DNA of 64,000 nt from Thermoanaerobaculia bacterium (GCA_030429235.1 JAUIDB010000008.1:107586-171585), one strand, 5' to 3'; positions 1-9,057 are shown, numbered from the stretch's first letter. The notes: generated by a model from the letters alone, not told the origin. Made by a program: numbers and translations.

Positions 1-1
1 T

Positions 2-481
2 TCATTGTGCCTCGGACGAGAGTTGTGGGAAGCCGTGCCGAAAGGACCTTCCGGCGTCGACGAGGAAGTTGCGACGGACGGCGTGACGCCCCAGCAGCAT
101 GCGGAACCCCATGAGATCGCGTCGCACCAGGGTGATCTCCACTGGCCAGCTGCGACCACCGATCACGATGGGGGTTTCGATGACCGGCCGCAGGGTCGCG
201 GCGCCGGTCGAAGAACGCACCTCTCGCTCGTCGATCCACCGCGCCGTGGCCCAGACAATGGTGCGGTCGTCCCGCTGTCGCGGATGGATCTGGAAGCGCA
301 GCCAGGGTTGGCCGTCGCGTTCGAAGCGCTCGAGGGCAAATGCGTGCAGCGCCGACGAGCGGGCACCGGTGTCGACCTTCACCTTGATGCAGCGCACCCC
401 GAGTTCGGGCAGGGCTGCCCATTCCCGCCAGCCGATCGACGGCAGCGGCACCAGAGGATGTCGGCGCCTAGCCTTGGGCAT
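2..481 (-). CDS. Retropepsin-like ATP-dependent zinc protease family protein (RimK-associated type)
   Basis: A 159-residue protein, complete, with its stop at the window edge. Residues near 35-45 read VDTGARSSALHA, the aspartyl-protease-like DTGA signature of the Zn_protease/retropepsin-like family (PF05618) often found beside RimK-type ligases. No signal peptide, so it is probably cytoplasmic. The start overlaps the end of the upstream mscS-like gene by 14 bases on the same strand, so the two are likely co-transcribed. The substrate is unknown; the zinc-protease name is historical and no classical HExxH motif is present. Family call fairly sure, function open. Confidence 0.8.
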   Translation of the reverse strand: MPKARRRHPLVPLPSIGWREWAALPELGVRCIKVKVDTGARSSALHAFALERFERDGQPWLRFQIHPRQRDDRTIVWATARWIDEREVRSSTGAATLRPVIETPIVIGGRSWPVEITLVRRDLMGFRMLLGRHAVRRNFLVDAGRSFRHGFPQLSSEAQ

Positions 482-1421
482 CGGGAGTGGTGGGCGACGG
501 AACGAGTCCCGGCTTGCCTTCGCGACGATGGTCGTAGAACCGGCTGGTCGGATAGGCCAGGTCGATCTGCGGCTCGTCGGCCAGGCGACGGAGCAGGCGT
601 TCGGCGATCGCGGACTCGATGCCGCGACGTCGACGGGGCGGACAGATGTGCCGGGCGGTGAGCAACACTCCAGAGTCCGCGATGCGGGTGTAGACGATCG
701 GGGTCAGATGCTGGAATTGGAGGTAGTAGCGGCGGGAAGCCCGTTCCAGGGTGCCGCGGGCGGCCTCGACGAACGTGGCCGCCTCTTCCTCGACCAGCTC
801 GAGCAGGATCTCCTTGGCTCGTTCCCAGTCACTCTCGAAGGTGACGAGAATCGGGATCTCGTGCCAGATGTAGTGGAACCCCCGGCTGTAGTTGTAGAGG
901 GGGTGGAGGATCACGTGGCTATTTGGGATGTGCACCACGCGGCCGGTGCTCTGGTCGGCGTTGACCCAGTTTCCGATCTCGATGAGCGAGAACTTGAAGA
1001 GTCGGATGTCGATGACATCGCCGCGGATTCCCTGGATCTCCACCCGATCGCCGGCATCGAACGGCGCTCGAATCACGATGTAGAGCCAGGCCGCGAGGCT
1101 CGAGATGAAATCCTTGAGGGCGATGGCGAGACCGGCCGAGAGCAGGCCCAGGAAGGTACCGAGCGATCGGAACTGATCGAACCAGATCAATCCGATACAG
1201 AGGAAGCTGAGCAACCCGGCCGTCCAGGCGGTGGCTTTGCGCCAGCGGTAGATACGCTCGGTCTCGACGCCGTTGCGTTCGACCAGGCCGACGAGCAGAC
1301 GGCGCACCAGCCAGAGTCCGGCGAGAGCTAGCAGGGTCAGGGCGAGCTTGGTCGGCCAGCTGACGCCGGGGCCGAAGAAGGAGTCGAGCGATCGCGACCA
1401 GTCGGGATTCACATCGACCAT
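468..1421 (-). CDS. Small-conductance mechanosensitive channel, MscS family
   Basis: 317 residues. Three hydrophobic segments (about 23-48, 66-86 and 90-118) are followed by the MscS pore-lining and beta-domain signature: a Gly/Ala-rich helix LGLLSAGLAIALKDFISS, then FDAGDRVEIQGIRGDV and VHIPNSHVI. The family releases solutes across the inner membrane during hypo-osmotic shock. Its start lies 37 bases from the divergent uppP start. No clear ribosome binding site precedes the ATG. The ion or solute specificity cannot be read from sequence. Confidence 0.9.
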   Translation of the reverse strand: MVDVNPDWSRSLDSFFGPGVSWPTKLALTLLALAGLWLVRRLLVGLVERNGVETERIYRWRKATAWTAGLLSFLCIGLIWFDQFRSLGTFLGLLSAGLAIALKDFISSLAAWLYIVIRAPFDAGDRVEIQGIRGDVIDIRLFKFSLIEIGNWVNADQSTGRVVHIPNSHVILHPLYNYSRGFHYIWHEIPILVTFESDWERAKEILLELVEEEAATFVEAARGTLERASRRYYLQFQHLTPIVYTRIADSGVLLTARHICPPRRRRGIESAIAERLLRRLADEPQIDLAYPTSRFYDHRREGKPGLVPSPTTPDAQG

Positions 1422-1449
1422 TATCCGCTTCGGATGGCAGAGTTACAAT
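1421..1449 (+). promoter_or_regulatory. Candidate sigma-70 promoter of uppP (TTATCC-N17-TACAAT)
   Basis: TTATCC at 1421-1426 and TACAAT at 1444-1449 are 17 bases apart. The -10 box ends nine bases before the GTG start of uppP, and no Shine-Dalgarno sequence lies between, so the mRNA would have almost no leader. The -35 box overlaps the start codon of the divergent mscS-like gene. Confidence 0.45.
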
Positions 1450-1458
1450 CACAGTCCC

Positions 1459-2286
1459 GTGTCGATCGAGCAAGCCATCCTCGTCGCCCTCATCCAGGGG
1501 CTGACCGAGTTCCTGCCGATCAGTTCGTCGGCGCATTTGATTCTGCTTCCCAGATTCCTGGGGTGGCCCGACCAGGGGCTGAGCTTTGATCTCATCACGC
1601 ACGTCGGAAGCCTGGTGGCAGTCCTGCTCTACTTCCGACGGGACCTGGTTGCCGTGGCGCGGGAGGGTATTCCGCGAGCCCTGTCACGGCGTGGCTGGCA
1701 GGAGCGGTGGGCCCCCGGTACTCCCGGCTTTCTGGCCGCCGCCTTGGCCGTCGGAACGCTGCCGGTGGGGGTAGCTGGACTCGTGGCTCAAGATTGGTTG
1801 GCCGGAGCCGGGCGTAGCGTAGTGTTGATCGCCATCACCTCGATTCTCTTTGGAATCCTGCTCGGCGCGGCGGATTGGTGGGGCGGCCGAAGTCGGAGCT
1901 TCGAGGCGCTGCTCTGGCGGGACGTACTGATCATCGGTGCCTTCCAAGCACTCGCACTGGTACCGGGCACCTCGCGATCGGGGATCACGATCACGGCGGC
2001 TCTGCTCCTGGGCCTGTCACGACCGGCGGCGGCGAGGTTCTCGTTTCTGCTGGCCGTTCCGATCGGGCTGCTGGTGGCGGCCAAGGACCTCTGGGACTTG
2101 AGCCAGGGAGGGGTGGCGGTAGGAAGCCCAGGGCTCTATCTGCTCGGTTTCCTGGTGGCGGCCGCTTCGGCCTACGCCGTGATTGCCTTCCTGTTGCGCT
2201 GGCTCGAGCGACAGAGTCTGCAACTCTTCGTCGCCTACCGCGTGCTGTTGGGAGCGGGTCTCCTGCTCTGGTGGTGGGGGTCCTGA
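1459..2286 (+). CDS. uppP: Undecaprenyl-diphosphatase UppP (BacA)
   Basis: 275 residues starting at GTG, matching the family's usual N-terminus and length. Residues near 8-25 carry the signature QGLTEFLPISSSAHL with the catalytic Glu and Ser, and a second signature, PGTSRSGITI, lies near residue 170. There are about eight membrane segments. The enzyme dephosphorylates undecaprenyl diphosphate in the inner membrane to recycle the lipid carrier for peptidoglycan and other envelope glycans, and gives bacitracin tolerance. It precedes an ECF sigma operon on the same strand but is separated by about 260 bases. Confidence 0.95.
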   Translation: MSIEQAILVALIQGLTEFLPISSSAHLILLPRFLGWPDQGLSFDLITHVGSLVAVLLYFRRDLVAVAREGIPRALSRRGWQERWAPGTPGFLAAALAVGTLPVGVAGLVAQDWLAGAGRSVVLIAITSILFGILLGAADWWGGRSRSFEALLWRDVLIIGAFQALALVPGTSRSGITITAALLLGLSRPAAARFSFLLAVPIGLLVAAKDLWDLSQGGVAVGSPGLYLLGFLVAAASAYAVIAFLLRWLERQSLQLFVAYRVLLGAGLLLWWWGS

Positions 2287-2548
2287 GGCGGCTGGAGGGG
2301 ACTCCGTCCGGTGGCACGCGACCCGCCGGTTCCCGATCTCGGCCCCACGCGACTCGGCCGCTAGAGACGCCCCCGCGACCGGAGGGCGGATTTCGCCTCG
2401 TGATGACGACAAGGTGTCTCTTCGGGGACGTCTTGCGTATCATCGGACCACCGTAACGAAACGCGAGGTTCTTCCGACGTCTCCCGCTGGGAACCTGGGA
2501 CGTTCGCTTCCGTAGTCCATCCCGAGACGTCACGAGGGAGTCCGAATC

Positions 2549-3154
2549 ATCGAAGATCGCAGCCTGGTAGCCGAGACCCTGGCCGGGTCGGAGGATGCTT
2601 TTCGACAGTTGGTCGAGAAGTACGAAACCCCGGTGTACCGTCTGTTGCTTCGTCTCGTCCGCGACCCCTCACGGGCCGAGGACCTGTCCCAGGAGGCCTT
2701 CATCAAGGCCTACCGAGCGTTGCGGAGCTACGATCCCAACCGGCGCTTCCTGAGCTGGATCTTCAAGATCGCGCACAACACGGCGATCGACTCGATGCGC
2801 CGCAAGCAACTCGACACGGTCGCCCTGGAGACACCGGGCGAGGAACTGCCGGGCCCGATCGCAAGGACCGAGGATGCGACCGTGCTGGCTCCCGACACGG
2901 TGGTCCAGGGCAGGGATCTGGCGCGCGACCTCACGGCCGCGGTGGCCGAGCTGGATCTGCACTACCGAGAACTCGTCCTGCTGCGCTTCCAGGAGGGCTT
3001 GTCGTACCAGGAGATCGTCGAAGTGACGGGCCTGGCGATGGGGACGGTGAAGACACGGCTCCACCGGGGCCGCAAGCAATTGGCCGATCAGTTGCGAATG
3101 GCCGGCTGGGCTCCTGCCGGGGAAACGGCTCCGAAACCGTCGGAGGGGAAGTGA
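2549..3154 (+). CDS. ECF-type RNA polymerase sigma factor (RpoE-like)
   Basis: The sigma-2 region runs from DAFRQLVEKYETPVYRL through AEDLSQEAFIKAYRAL, followed by a linker and sigma-4 (YRELVLLRFQEGLSYQEIVEVTGLAMGT). The reading frame opens after a TAG at 2513, but the first standard start codon is a TTG at 2609, which would cut into sigma-2. Protein-like sequence extends upstream, and a purine-rich GAGGGAG (2534-2540) sits eight bases before ATC at 2549, giving 201 residues; I chose that start tentatively. Next come a membrane protein and a bactofilin-like protein in the same direction, as in sigma/anti-sigma operons. It probably responds to envelope stress. Confidence 0.85.
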   Translation: MEDRSLVAETLAGSEDAFRQLVEKYETPVYRLLLRLVRDPSRAEDLSQEAFIKAYRALRSYDPNRRFLSWIFKIAHNTAIDSMRRKQLDTVALETPGEELPGPIARTEDATVLAPDTVVQGRDLARDLTAAVAELDLHYRELVLLRFQEGLSYQEIVEVTGLAMGTVKTRLHRGRKQLADQLRMAGWAPAGETAPKPSEGK

Positions 3155-3200
3155 AACATAGCTCGAGACGGCCTCGTAGGCCTGGATGGAAGGTGACCCG

Positions 3201-3722
3201 ATGACGATGAGCAACTTCAAACCCAATGCCCGCAACTCGGTAGTCCAGAGATGGCTTGCCGCCGAGGAGCGTGGTGAGCTGTCGCTGGCCGAGCGCTACC
3301 TGACGGCGCTGTTGGCTCTGCTGCCGGCGGTGCGACCGGCAGAGGGCTTCTCGGACCGCGTGTTGAACCGACTGGCCGAGGAGGCCGTGGCGAGCCGGCG
3401 TCGGCGGGTCCCGCTCGAACTCCTGGCGGCGATGCTCTTCCTGGGGACGGGGCTGGCTCTTCGGTTGGCTCCCTACTGGCTGACTCCTTTGATGTCTCGG
3501 GTGGCGCTACCGACCTGGCCCGCACGGCTCTGGGATGCAGCCAGTGGTGCGGGAGCGGCTCTGGTCGAGCTGTTGGAAGCCGCGGTCGGCTCGCTCCACC
3601 TTTCGCAACTGATCCTCACCTCTCCGCAGGGGATGACCTTCGTCGCCGCCTGCATCGCCGTGGCCTTGATCTCGGTCCGGTTCCTCTACGCTCTGCTCGA
3701 AAGGAGCTCCGACGATGTTTGA
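3201..3722 (+). CDS. Membrane protein, putative anti-sigma factor of the upstream ECF sigma
   Basis: About 173 residues from the ATG at 3201, preceded by GGAAGGTG; an ATG at 3186 is possible. The N-terminal 50 residues form a charged helical segment (WLAAEERGELSLAERYL), followed by transmembrane segments near residues 73-95 and 148-168. No HxxxCxxC zinc motif is visible, so it is not a canonical ZAS anti-sigma factor. Position right after the sigma gene and an 8-base overlap with the next gene argue for a partner role. The function is inferred from context only. Confidence 0.6.
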   Translation: MTMSNFKPNARNSVVQRWLAAEERGELSLAERYLTALLALLPAVRPAEGFSDRVLNRLAEEAVASRRRRVPLELLAAMLFLGTGLALRLAPYWLTPLMSRVALPTWPARLWDAASGAGAALVELLEAAVGSLHLSQLILTSPQGMTFVAACIAVALISVRFLYALLERSSDDV

Positions 3723-5673
3723 TCTTGTCAATGACTCGCTCGACCGCCGCAGGGCGAAGCGGCCCGCACGGTTCTCACGAACCCTGCTGCCGGCCCTCGC
3801 CGTACTGTTTTTGGTTGCGATTCTGCCGACCGTCGTCTGGTCCCAGGTCACCGACGCGGAGAGTCTGCGGGCCACCATCGAGGAGCAGTTTCAGGTCCTT
3901 CCGGTGCAGGGAGGAGTTCTCCTTACGCCGCGAGGGGAGGCTTCGGTCGCTGCGATCGAAGTGCGCCACGGTGAGGTAGCGATCGATGGCCGCGAGGTGG
4001 ATCGCGGTGCACTGGGAGCTCGTCTGGGTCGCGCTCGAGCGGGGCAGGTCGTCGAGCTGGCGGATCTCGAACCGAGTGAGCTCTTGGAGCTGTTCGGTTT
4101 CGCGTCCGCGTCCGAGTCCGAGTCCGAGTCCGACGATCAAACCGCGGAGTCGGTCGAGTCCGAGATGCGAGAGGAACTTGCCGAGGCCAAGCGCCGGGTC
4201 GAGGAGTCTCTGCAGGACGCCGAGGATCGTCGTCAGGAACTGCTGGAGCAGGCGGCGGAGGAACGGGACGAGCGGCGGGAAGAGATCGAACGGGAGCTAG
4301 CGGAGATCGAAGAGACGCACCGCGCCATCACCGAAGAACTGCGGGAGCGCACCCGAGAGATCAAGCGCCGCGATCGTGAACGTCGGGAGGCACTCCGCCA
4401 TCGCGGCGGTGACGGCGAGTCACGGGTCGTAGTGGGGAGTTCCGTCACCGTCCGCGAGGGTGAAGAGGTGGCCGAGGTGGTCGCCATCGGCGGCAGCGTC
4501 ACCGTGGACGGTGACGTCGCGGGAGATGCCGTGGCGATCGGAGGGCGAGCCCGCGTCGATGGCACGGTGTCAGGGGGAGTGGTTTCGGTCGGTAGCTCCG
4601 TCCACCTGGGAGAGGATGCCGAGGTCGGCGGTGACGTCGTCAGTGTCGGAGGCAAGATCCACAGCGCCCCTGGCGCTCGGGTGCACGGCCAGACTACCGA
4701 GGTCAACGTGCTCTCCGGGTGGGTCGGTCCCTGGCTCAGCGGTTGGGACTGGGAGTTCGACGACCACCGTCCGCGCAGCTACTTCGACGGTGCGGTGGGC
4801 GACCTGATCGGTACCACCGTACGAGCGGTCCTGTTGGGCATCGCGGGTCTGTTGTTGATCCTGTTCGGTCGTCGTCGCTTCGAGCGAGCTGCGGCCTACG
4901 CTGGAGCCGAGCCGCTCAAGGCCGGTCTCGTGGGTCTGGTGGTGCTCTTCATGTCGGTGCCGCTCTTAGTGGTCCTGGCGCTCGTTCTGGCGGTCTCGGT
5001 CATCGGGATTCCGCTGATCCTCCTGCTCCCGTTCCTCTTCCTCGGGTTGATTCTGCTGGCGCTCTTCGGCTATCTGGCGGTGGCCTACCAACTCGGTCGC
5101 TGGAGTCAGAATCGGTTCGGCTGGCGGGTGCTCGAGCCGGTAGCAGCGCTGGTGATCGGATTGGTCTGGTTGCACGGCTGGAGCTTCATGGCCGATCTGC
5201 TGGACATCCTGGACGGTCCCCACGATCTGGCTGGCTTCCTGGTCCTGCTGCTGGCGCTGTTCGGGTGCCTTCTGAAGCTCGGCGCCTGGTCGGTCGGTCT
5301 GGGGTCGATGCTCCTCACGGCCGGTCGCGGCTCGACGCCGGTGGCGACCGGGGCTCTGCCACCAGTGCCTCCCGCCCCGCCGACGATCGAGCCTCCGCCG
5401 GGCCCCGGTGACGGCGAGGGGCCGGTTCCCGAGTTCGACGAGTCGATGGATGTCGAAGGGGTGGTGAATGCCATCTGGGACGAGGTGGCGGAAGAGGAAG
5501 CGGCGGAAACATCGGCTCCCGAGGTCGACGGGTTGGAGGCCGTGAAGCTGGAGTCCAACCCTGCCCCCGAGCTCGAAAAGCCAGACGCTATCGAGGCCGA
5601 GGTGCCTGTCGACGGTGCCGCCGAGGACTCGGTGGATTCCGAGGAGGACGACTCCAAGCCCGAAGGGCAGTGA
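3715..5673 (+). CDS. Membrane protein with coiled coil and bactofilin-like polymer-forming beta-helix
   Basis: 652 residues. A signal-anchor at about 22-43 is followed by a short Ser-Glu repeat near 130, a long charged coiled coil (about 145-228), then a repetitive beta-helix near 240-330 with units such as VAIGGSVTVDGDVAGDAVAIG, the hexapeptide-like pattern of polymer-forming cytoskeletal (bactofilin) proteins. Four to five membrane segments (about 365-525) and a Pro/Glu-rich acidic tail follow. It overlaps the putative anti-sigma gene by eight bases. A role in sensing or scaffolding the envelope is plausible but unproven. Confidence 0.7.
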   Translation: MFDLVNDSLDRRRAKRPARFSRTLLPALAVLFLVAILPTVVWSQVTDAESLRATIEEQFQVLPVQGGVLLTPRGEASVAAIEVRHGEVAIDGREVDRGALGARLGRARAGQVVELADLEPSELLELFGFASASESESESDDQTAESVESEMREELAEAKRRVEESLQDAEDRRQELLEQAAEERDERREEIERELAEIEETHRAITEELRERTREIKRRDRERREALRHRGGDGESRVVVGSSVTVREGEEVAEVVAIGGSVTVDGDVAGDAVAIGGRARVDGTVSGGVVSVGSSVHLGEDAEVGGDVVSVGGKIHSAPGARVHGQTTEVNVLSGWVGPWLSGWDWEFDDHRPRSYFDGAVGDLIGTTVRAVLLGIAGLLLILFGRRRFERAAAYAGAEPLKAGLVGLVVLFMSVPLLVVLALVLAVSVIGIPLILLLPFLFLGLILLALFGYLAVAYQLGRWSQNRFGWRVLEPVAALVIGLVWLHGWSFMADLLDILDGPHDLAGFLVLLLALFGCLLKLGAWSVGLGSMLLTAGRGSTPVATGALPPVPPAPPTIEPPPGPGDGEGPVPEFDESMDVEGVVNAIWDEVAEEEAAETSAPEVDGLEAVKLESNPAPELEKPDAIEAEVPVDGAAEDSVDSEEDDSKPEGQ

Positions 5674-5679
5674 TCGCAG

Positions 5680-5712
5680 CGCCGACCGATTCCTCAGCGG
5701 AGTCGGTCGGCG
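5680..5712. terminator. Hairpin between convergent genes
   Basis: A perfect 10-bp stem (CGCCGACCGA at 5680-5689 pairs with TCGGTCGGCG at 5703-5712) with a 13-base loop lies between the ends of the bactofilin-like gene and recD2 and covers the recD2 stop codon. No T-run on either side, so termination strength is uncertain. Confidence 0.5.
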
Positions 5713-7865
5713 AGACCACTGTTCCGGTGGCGGGTGCGGGCGTTGCGTACCGCCCGCCGTAGGGCGCTGCGACTCCCCACGATAACGGCGAGCCTCTTGC
5801 CTCGAGTCAGCGCGGTGTAGAGCAGATTGCGCTGCAGCATGACGTAGTGCTGGTCGTGCAAGACGATGACGACACCGGGATACTCACTCCCCTGCGACTT
5901 GTGGATGGTGCAGGCGTAGGCGAGTTCGAGTTGGTCGAGATCTCCGCCTTCGTAGCGTACGATCCTGTCGTCGATCCGCACTAGGACGTCGCCACTCTCC
6001 TCGTCGACTCCTTCGATTCGACCCAGGTCTCCGTTGAAGACTTCGAGTTGATAGTTGTTCTTCACCTGCATGACCTTGTCGCCGATGCGCAAGCCCTGGG
6101 ACGGCAGTCCGACCGCTTCGCCTCGAGGGTTGAAGAGTCCCTGTAGGTTGGCGTTGAGGTGGGTCGTGCCGAGGGCGCCTTTGCGCATTGGTGCCAGCAC
6201 CTGGACCTCTTCCGGGGTGGCGAGGCCGAGACCTTGCGGTATCCGCTCACCCAGGAGTTGGTGGACGACAGAGACCGCGTCCTCGGGATTGGCCTTGCCG
6301 ATGAAATAGAAGTCGCTGGGCCGCCCGACAGCCGGAAGTCGTGGTAGTTCGCCCATCAGGATCCGGTGAGCGTTGGCCACGATCAGACTCTCGTCGCCCT
6401 GGCGGAACACCTCGGTCAGTCGCACGGTATCGATGCCACCCTGGATCAGGTCGCCGAGAACGTTGCCGGGGCCAACCGAGGGCAGCTGATCGACGTCTCC
6501 GACCAGCACCAGTCGGGCTTCGTCGGGAAGGGCCTCGAGCAGGTGCCGGGCGAGGACGATGTCGACCATCGACACCTCGTCGACCACCAACACATCCAAC
6601 TCCAGTGGGTCGTCGCGGCCGCGCTCGAACTCGTTGGCCTGGGGAGAGTAGGCGAGGAGGCGGTGCAGGGTGGTGGCCGTCTTGCCGGTCGCTTCCGCCA
6701 GTCGCTTGGCGGCTCGTCCGGTGGGGGCGGCCAGCGCGATCCGCTGCTGTCGCTGGCCCAACAGCACGACGAGCGACCGAATCAGTGTCGTCTTGCCGGT
6801 GCCCGGACCGCCGGTGATGACCGTGACCTTGCCGGCCAGCGCCAGTTCGATCGCCTGACGTTGGCGCGGCGCGAGTCGGATTCCCTGATCCTCTTCCAGC
6901 TGAGAGAAGGCTCGATCGAGCCCGGCCGCGAGGGTGATGGCTCCGTGACTTCTCAGTTGGTCGAGGCGCGCGGCGGTACCCGTCTCCGCCTCGTGGAGGG
7001 CTCGAGGGTAGACGTGCACAGCACCCTCGCGTGGTGTCTCCACCACGATCCGGCCGAGTCGCTTCAACTCGTGCAGACCCTCGACGAGCTCCTCCTCTGG
7101 GAGGTCCAGCAGCTCCTGGCTCTTGCGGACGAGCTCGTCCCAGGGGAGGAACACGTGTCCGGCCAGGGTCGCGTCCCATAGGGTGTGGAGGGCTCCCGCC
7201 CGGACCCGCTGCGGTGAGTCCCGAGCCACGCCGAGATGCCGAGCGATCTCGTCGGCAGTGAGGAAGCCGATGCCCCGGATCTCGGTCAGGCGGTAGGGAT
7301 CCTCGGTGACCACCTGGATCGCCCGGTCGCCCAGATTGCGGAAGATCCGCAGCGCGTGGTGGGTCGCCACGCCGTGGGTCTGGAGGAAGAGCATCACCTG
7401 CCGAATCTGTCGTTGTTGGTTCCAGCCGCGGGACAACCGCTCGGCCCGGACCCGCCCGATCCCTTCGACCTCGGTCAATCGCTGCGGTTCTCTTTCGATC
7501 ACCTCGATTGCTTCGAGCCCAAAGTGCTCGACGAGCCGGCGGGCCATGACCTTGCCCACTCCGGGGACCAGGCCCGAGGCCAGATACCTCTCCAACCCCC
7601 GCTTGGTTTCGGGGAGGAGGGCCAGATAGGAGTCTGCCTTGAACTGGCGCCCCCACTTTCGGTCCGTGGCGAAGCGACCAGAGACGCGGATCCGCTCCTT
7701 CTCCCGCACTCCGATCAGCGGGCCCACGACCGCGTGTTCGGTGCCCGGCCCCGAACGAAGCCGGAGAACGGAGAAGGTGCCGTCATCCGAGGTGAAGAGG
7801 ATCTTGCGCACTTCACCTTCGAGCGTCGTGAGCCCCGGCCCCGCTCCTGCATCGTCCTTCGTCAC
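5694..7865 (-). CDS. recD2: SF1B DNA helicase RecD2
   Basis: 723 residues from a GTG at 7865; an ATG at 7976 would add 37 low-complexity residues and leave only 20 bases to the divergent gene. The N-terminal OB-like region (LEGEVRKILFTSDDGTFSVLRL) and helix-hairpin-helix segments (VPGVGKVMARRL, VEGIGRVRAERL, IRGIGFLTADEIA) are typical of RecD2. Helicase motifs: GGPGTGKTT near 350, VVDEVSMVD near 430, GDVDQLPSVGPGN, and a C-terminal TIHKSQGSEYP. It is a 5'-3' helicase in DNA repair, here without RecB or RecC. TATGCT lies exactly six bases before the GTG, suggesting a leaderless mRNA. Confidence 0.92.
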   Translation of the reverse strand: MTKDDAGAGPGLTTLEGEVRKILFTSDDGTFSVLRLRSGPGTEHAVVGPLIGVREKERIRVSGRFATDRKWGRQFKADSYLALLPETKRGLERYLASGLVPGVGKVMARRLVEHFGLEAIEVIEREPQRLTEVEGIGRVRAERLSRGWNQQRQIRQVMLFLQTHGVATHHALRIFRNLGDRAIQVVTEDPYRLTEIRGIGFLTADEIARHLGVARDSPQRVRAGALHTLWDATLAGHVFLPWDELVRKSQELLDLPEEELVEGLHELKRLGRIVVETPREGAVHVYPRALHEAETGTAARLDQLRSHGAITLAAGLDRAFSQLEEDQGIRLAPRQRQAIELALAGKVTVITGGPGTGKTTLIRSLVVLLGQRQQRIALAAPTGRAAKRLAEATGKTATTLHRLLAYSPQANEFERGRDDPLELDVLVVDEVSMVDIVLARHLLEALPDEARLVLVGDVDQLPSVGPGNVLGDLIQGGIDTVRLTEVFRQGDESLIVANAHRILMGELPRLPAVGRPSDFYFIGKANPEDAVSVVHQLLGERIPQGLGLATPEEVQVLAPMRKGALGTTHLNANLQGLFNPRGEAVGLPSQGLRIGDKVMQVKNNYQLEVFNGDLGRIEGVDEESGDVLVRIDDRIVRYEGGDLDQLELAYACTIHKSQGSEYPGVVIVLHDQHYVMLQRNLLYTALTRGKRLAVIVGSRSALRRAVRNARTRHRNSGLADRLR

Positions 7866-7871
7866 GGAACG

Positions 7872-7877
7872 AGCATA
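7872..7877 (-). promoter_or_regulatory. TANNNT -10 box six bases before recD2 GTG
   Basis: TATGCT on the minus strand, then six bases, then the GTG at 7865. There is no Shine-Dalgarno sequence. This is the spacing expected when transcription starts on the first base of the start codon. Confidence 0.4.
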
Positions 7878-7996
7878 GTGCACCGCCCCGGCCTCGCGGA
7901 GTTGCCGGGACGGCGTTGGGAGGACCTCGTTGTTCGCCACCGGGAGATGTGAGACGATCTGATTTCGCTCCGTCATTCACTCTCGAGGTATCTGCC

Positions 7997-8830
7997 ATGA
8001 CTCAGTCTCCCCCTCCGCCTCCTCCCGCGACGCCTCCCGTACCCCCTGCTGCCACCCCACCCCCGCCTCCCGCTCCTCCCGCGGCACCGGCGGCAGTTTC
8101 TAACAAGAAGAAGCTGTCTCCCTGGGCCTGGGTTGGAATCGGCTGTGGTTGCCTGCTCCTGGTCGTGACTCTGGTGCTGGGAGTTCTCGGCTACCTGGCG
8201 ACGAAGAAGGTGAAGGAGGTGGCAAGGAACTTCGAGGAGGATCCCACGCGAGCGACCGCCGAACTGTTCGTAGGCCTCAATCCCGACCTCGAACTGGTGG
8301 ATACCACCGAGGATGGTCGGGTGACGGTGCGGCAGGTTTCGAGCGGCGAGGAGATGACGCTGGATCTCGAGGACCTCAAGGAGGGCAAACTGTCCTTCGA
8401 GGGCCCGGACGGTGAGGTCACGCTCGACGCGAGCGAGGTGGAAGGAGGCGGCACCGTCAGGGTGACGACCGACGAGGGCACGTCGACGTTCACGGCCGAT
8501 AGTTCCCTCGAGGATGTACCGGATTGGGTCTTGTTGTATCCGAACGCCACCGAGGTGGCCGGCACCTTCCACTCCCAGAACCCGCAGGGTGTGTTCGGCA
8601 TGGTCTCGGTAGCTACGGACGACTCGGTCGACGAGGTGCTGGAGCACTATCGCGACGACTTCGAGCGTCAGGGATTCGAAGTGACCAACGACACGGTGAC
8701 TAGCTCCGGCGGGAAACGGGTGGGTTCGTTGACCGGAAAGGACGCCGCGGGTCGTCAGTTGACGGTGGCCGTGACCATGGACTCGGACCAGCAGGTCACG
8801 GTGACGCTGAACTACTCTGGCCAGCCCTAG
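7997..8830 (+). CDS. Membrane protein with proline-rich cytoplasmic N-terminus, unknown function
   Basis: 277 residues from an ATG with GAGGTA upstream. Residues 4-35 are almost only Pro, Ala and Thr, followed by a Lys patch and one membrane segment (about 42-66) containing GIGCGC. The remaining 210 residues are an acidic extracytoplasmic part rich in beta-type repeats, ending in a region (VPDWVLLYPNATEVAGTFHS onward) that resembles small ligand-binding or DUF domains following a single-pass anchor. I do not recognise a family. Divergent from recD2. Confidence 0.6.
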   Translation: MTQSPPPPPPATPPVPPAATPPPPPAPPAAPAAVSNKKKLSPWAWVGIGCGCLLLVVTLVLGVLGYLATKKVKEVARNFEEDPTRATAELFVGLNPDLELVDTTEDGRVTVRQVSSGEEMTLDLEDLKEGKLSFEGPDGEVTLDASEVEGGGTVRVTTDEGTSTFTADSSLEDVPDWVLLYPNATEVAGTFHSQNPQGVFGMVSVATDDSVDEVLEHYRDDFERQGFEVTNDTVTSSGGKRVGSLTGKDAAGRQLTVAVTMDSDQQVTVTLNYSGQP

Positions 8831-9057
8831 CCGGATTCCGTCCGAGATCGGGACCGGCGGGGTCGGCACCGCGTCGGCGCGGCCGACGCTGCCGGTCGAG
8901 GTTCTTTCGGATCGGCGTACGTTCTGACCGTGCCCAGACGGACATCGCAGTCTCGGAGGCAGGACTTCGTCCCATCCAGGCTCCGCCTTTCGGCGCCCCT
9001 GGCGCCCAGTTTCCGGGGGTGGTTCTCGATACCGGATTCTGCCAGAATGGCACTTCC

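Noticed and set aside
7866..7976. A 37-residue N-terminal extension of RecD2 from the ATG at 7976
   Set aside because: The extension has no similarity to RecD2 N-termini, would leave only 20 bases to the divergent gene, and a GTG with a well-placed TATGCT gives a normal length.
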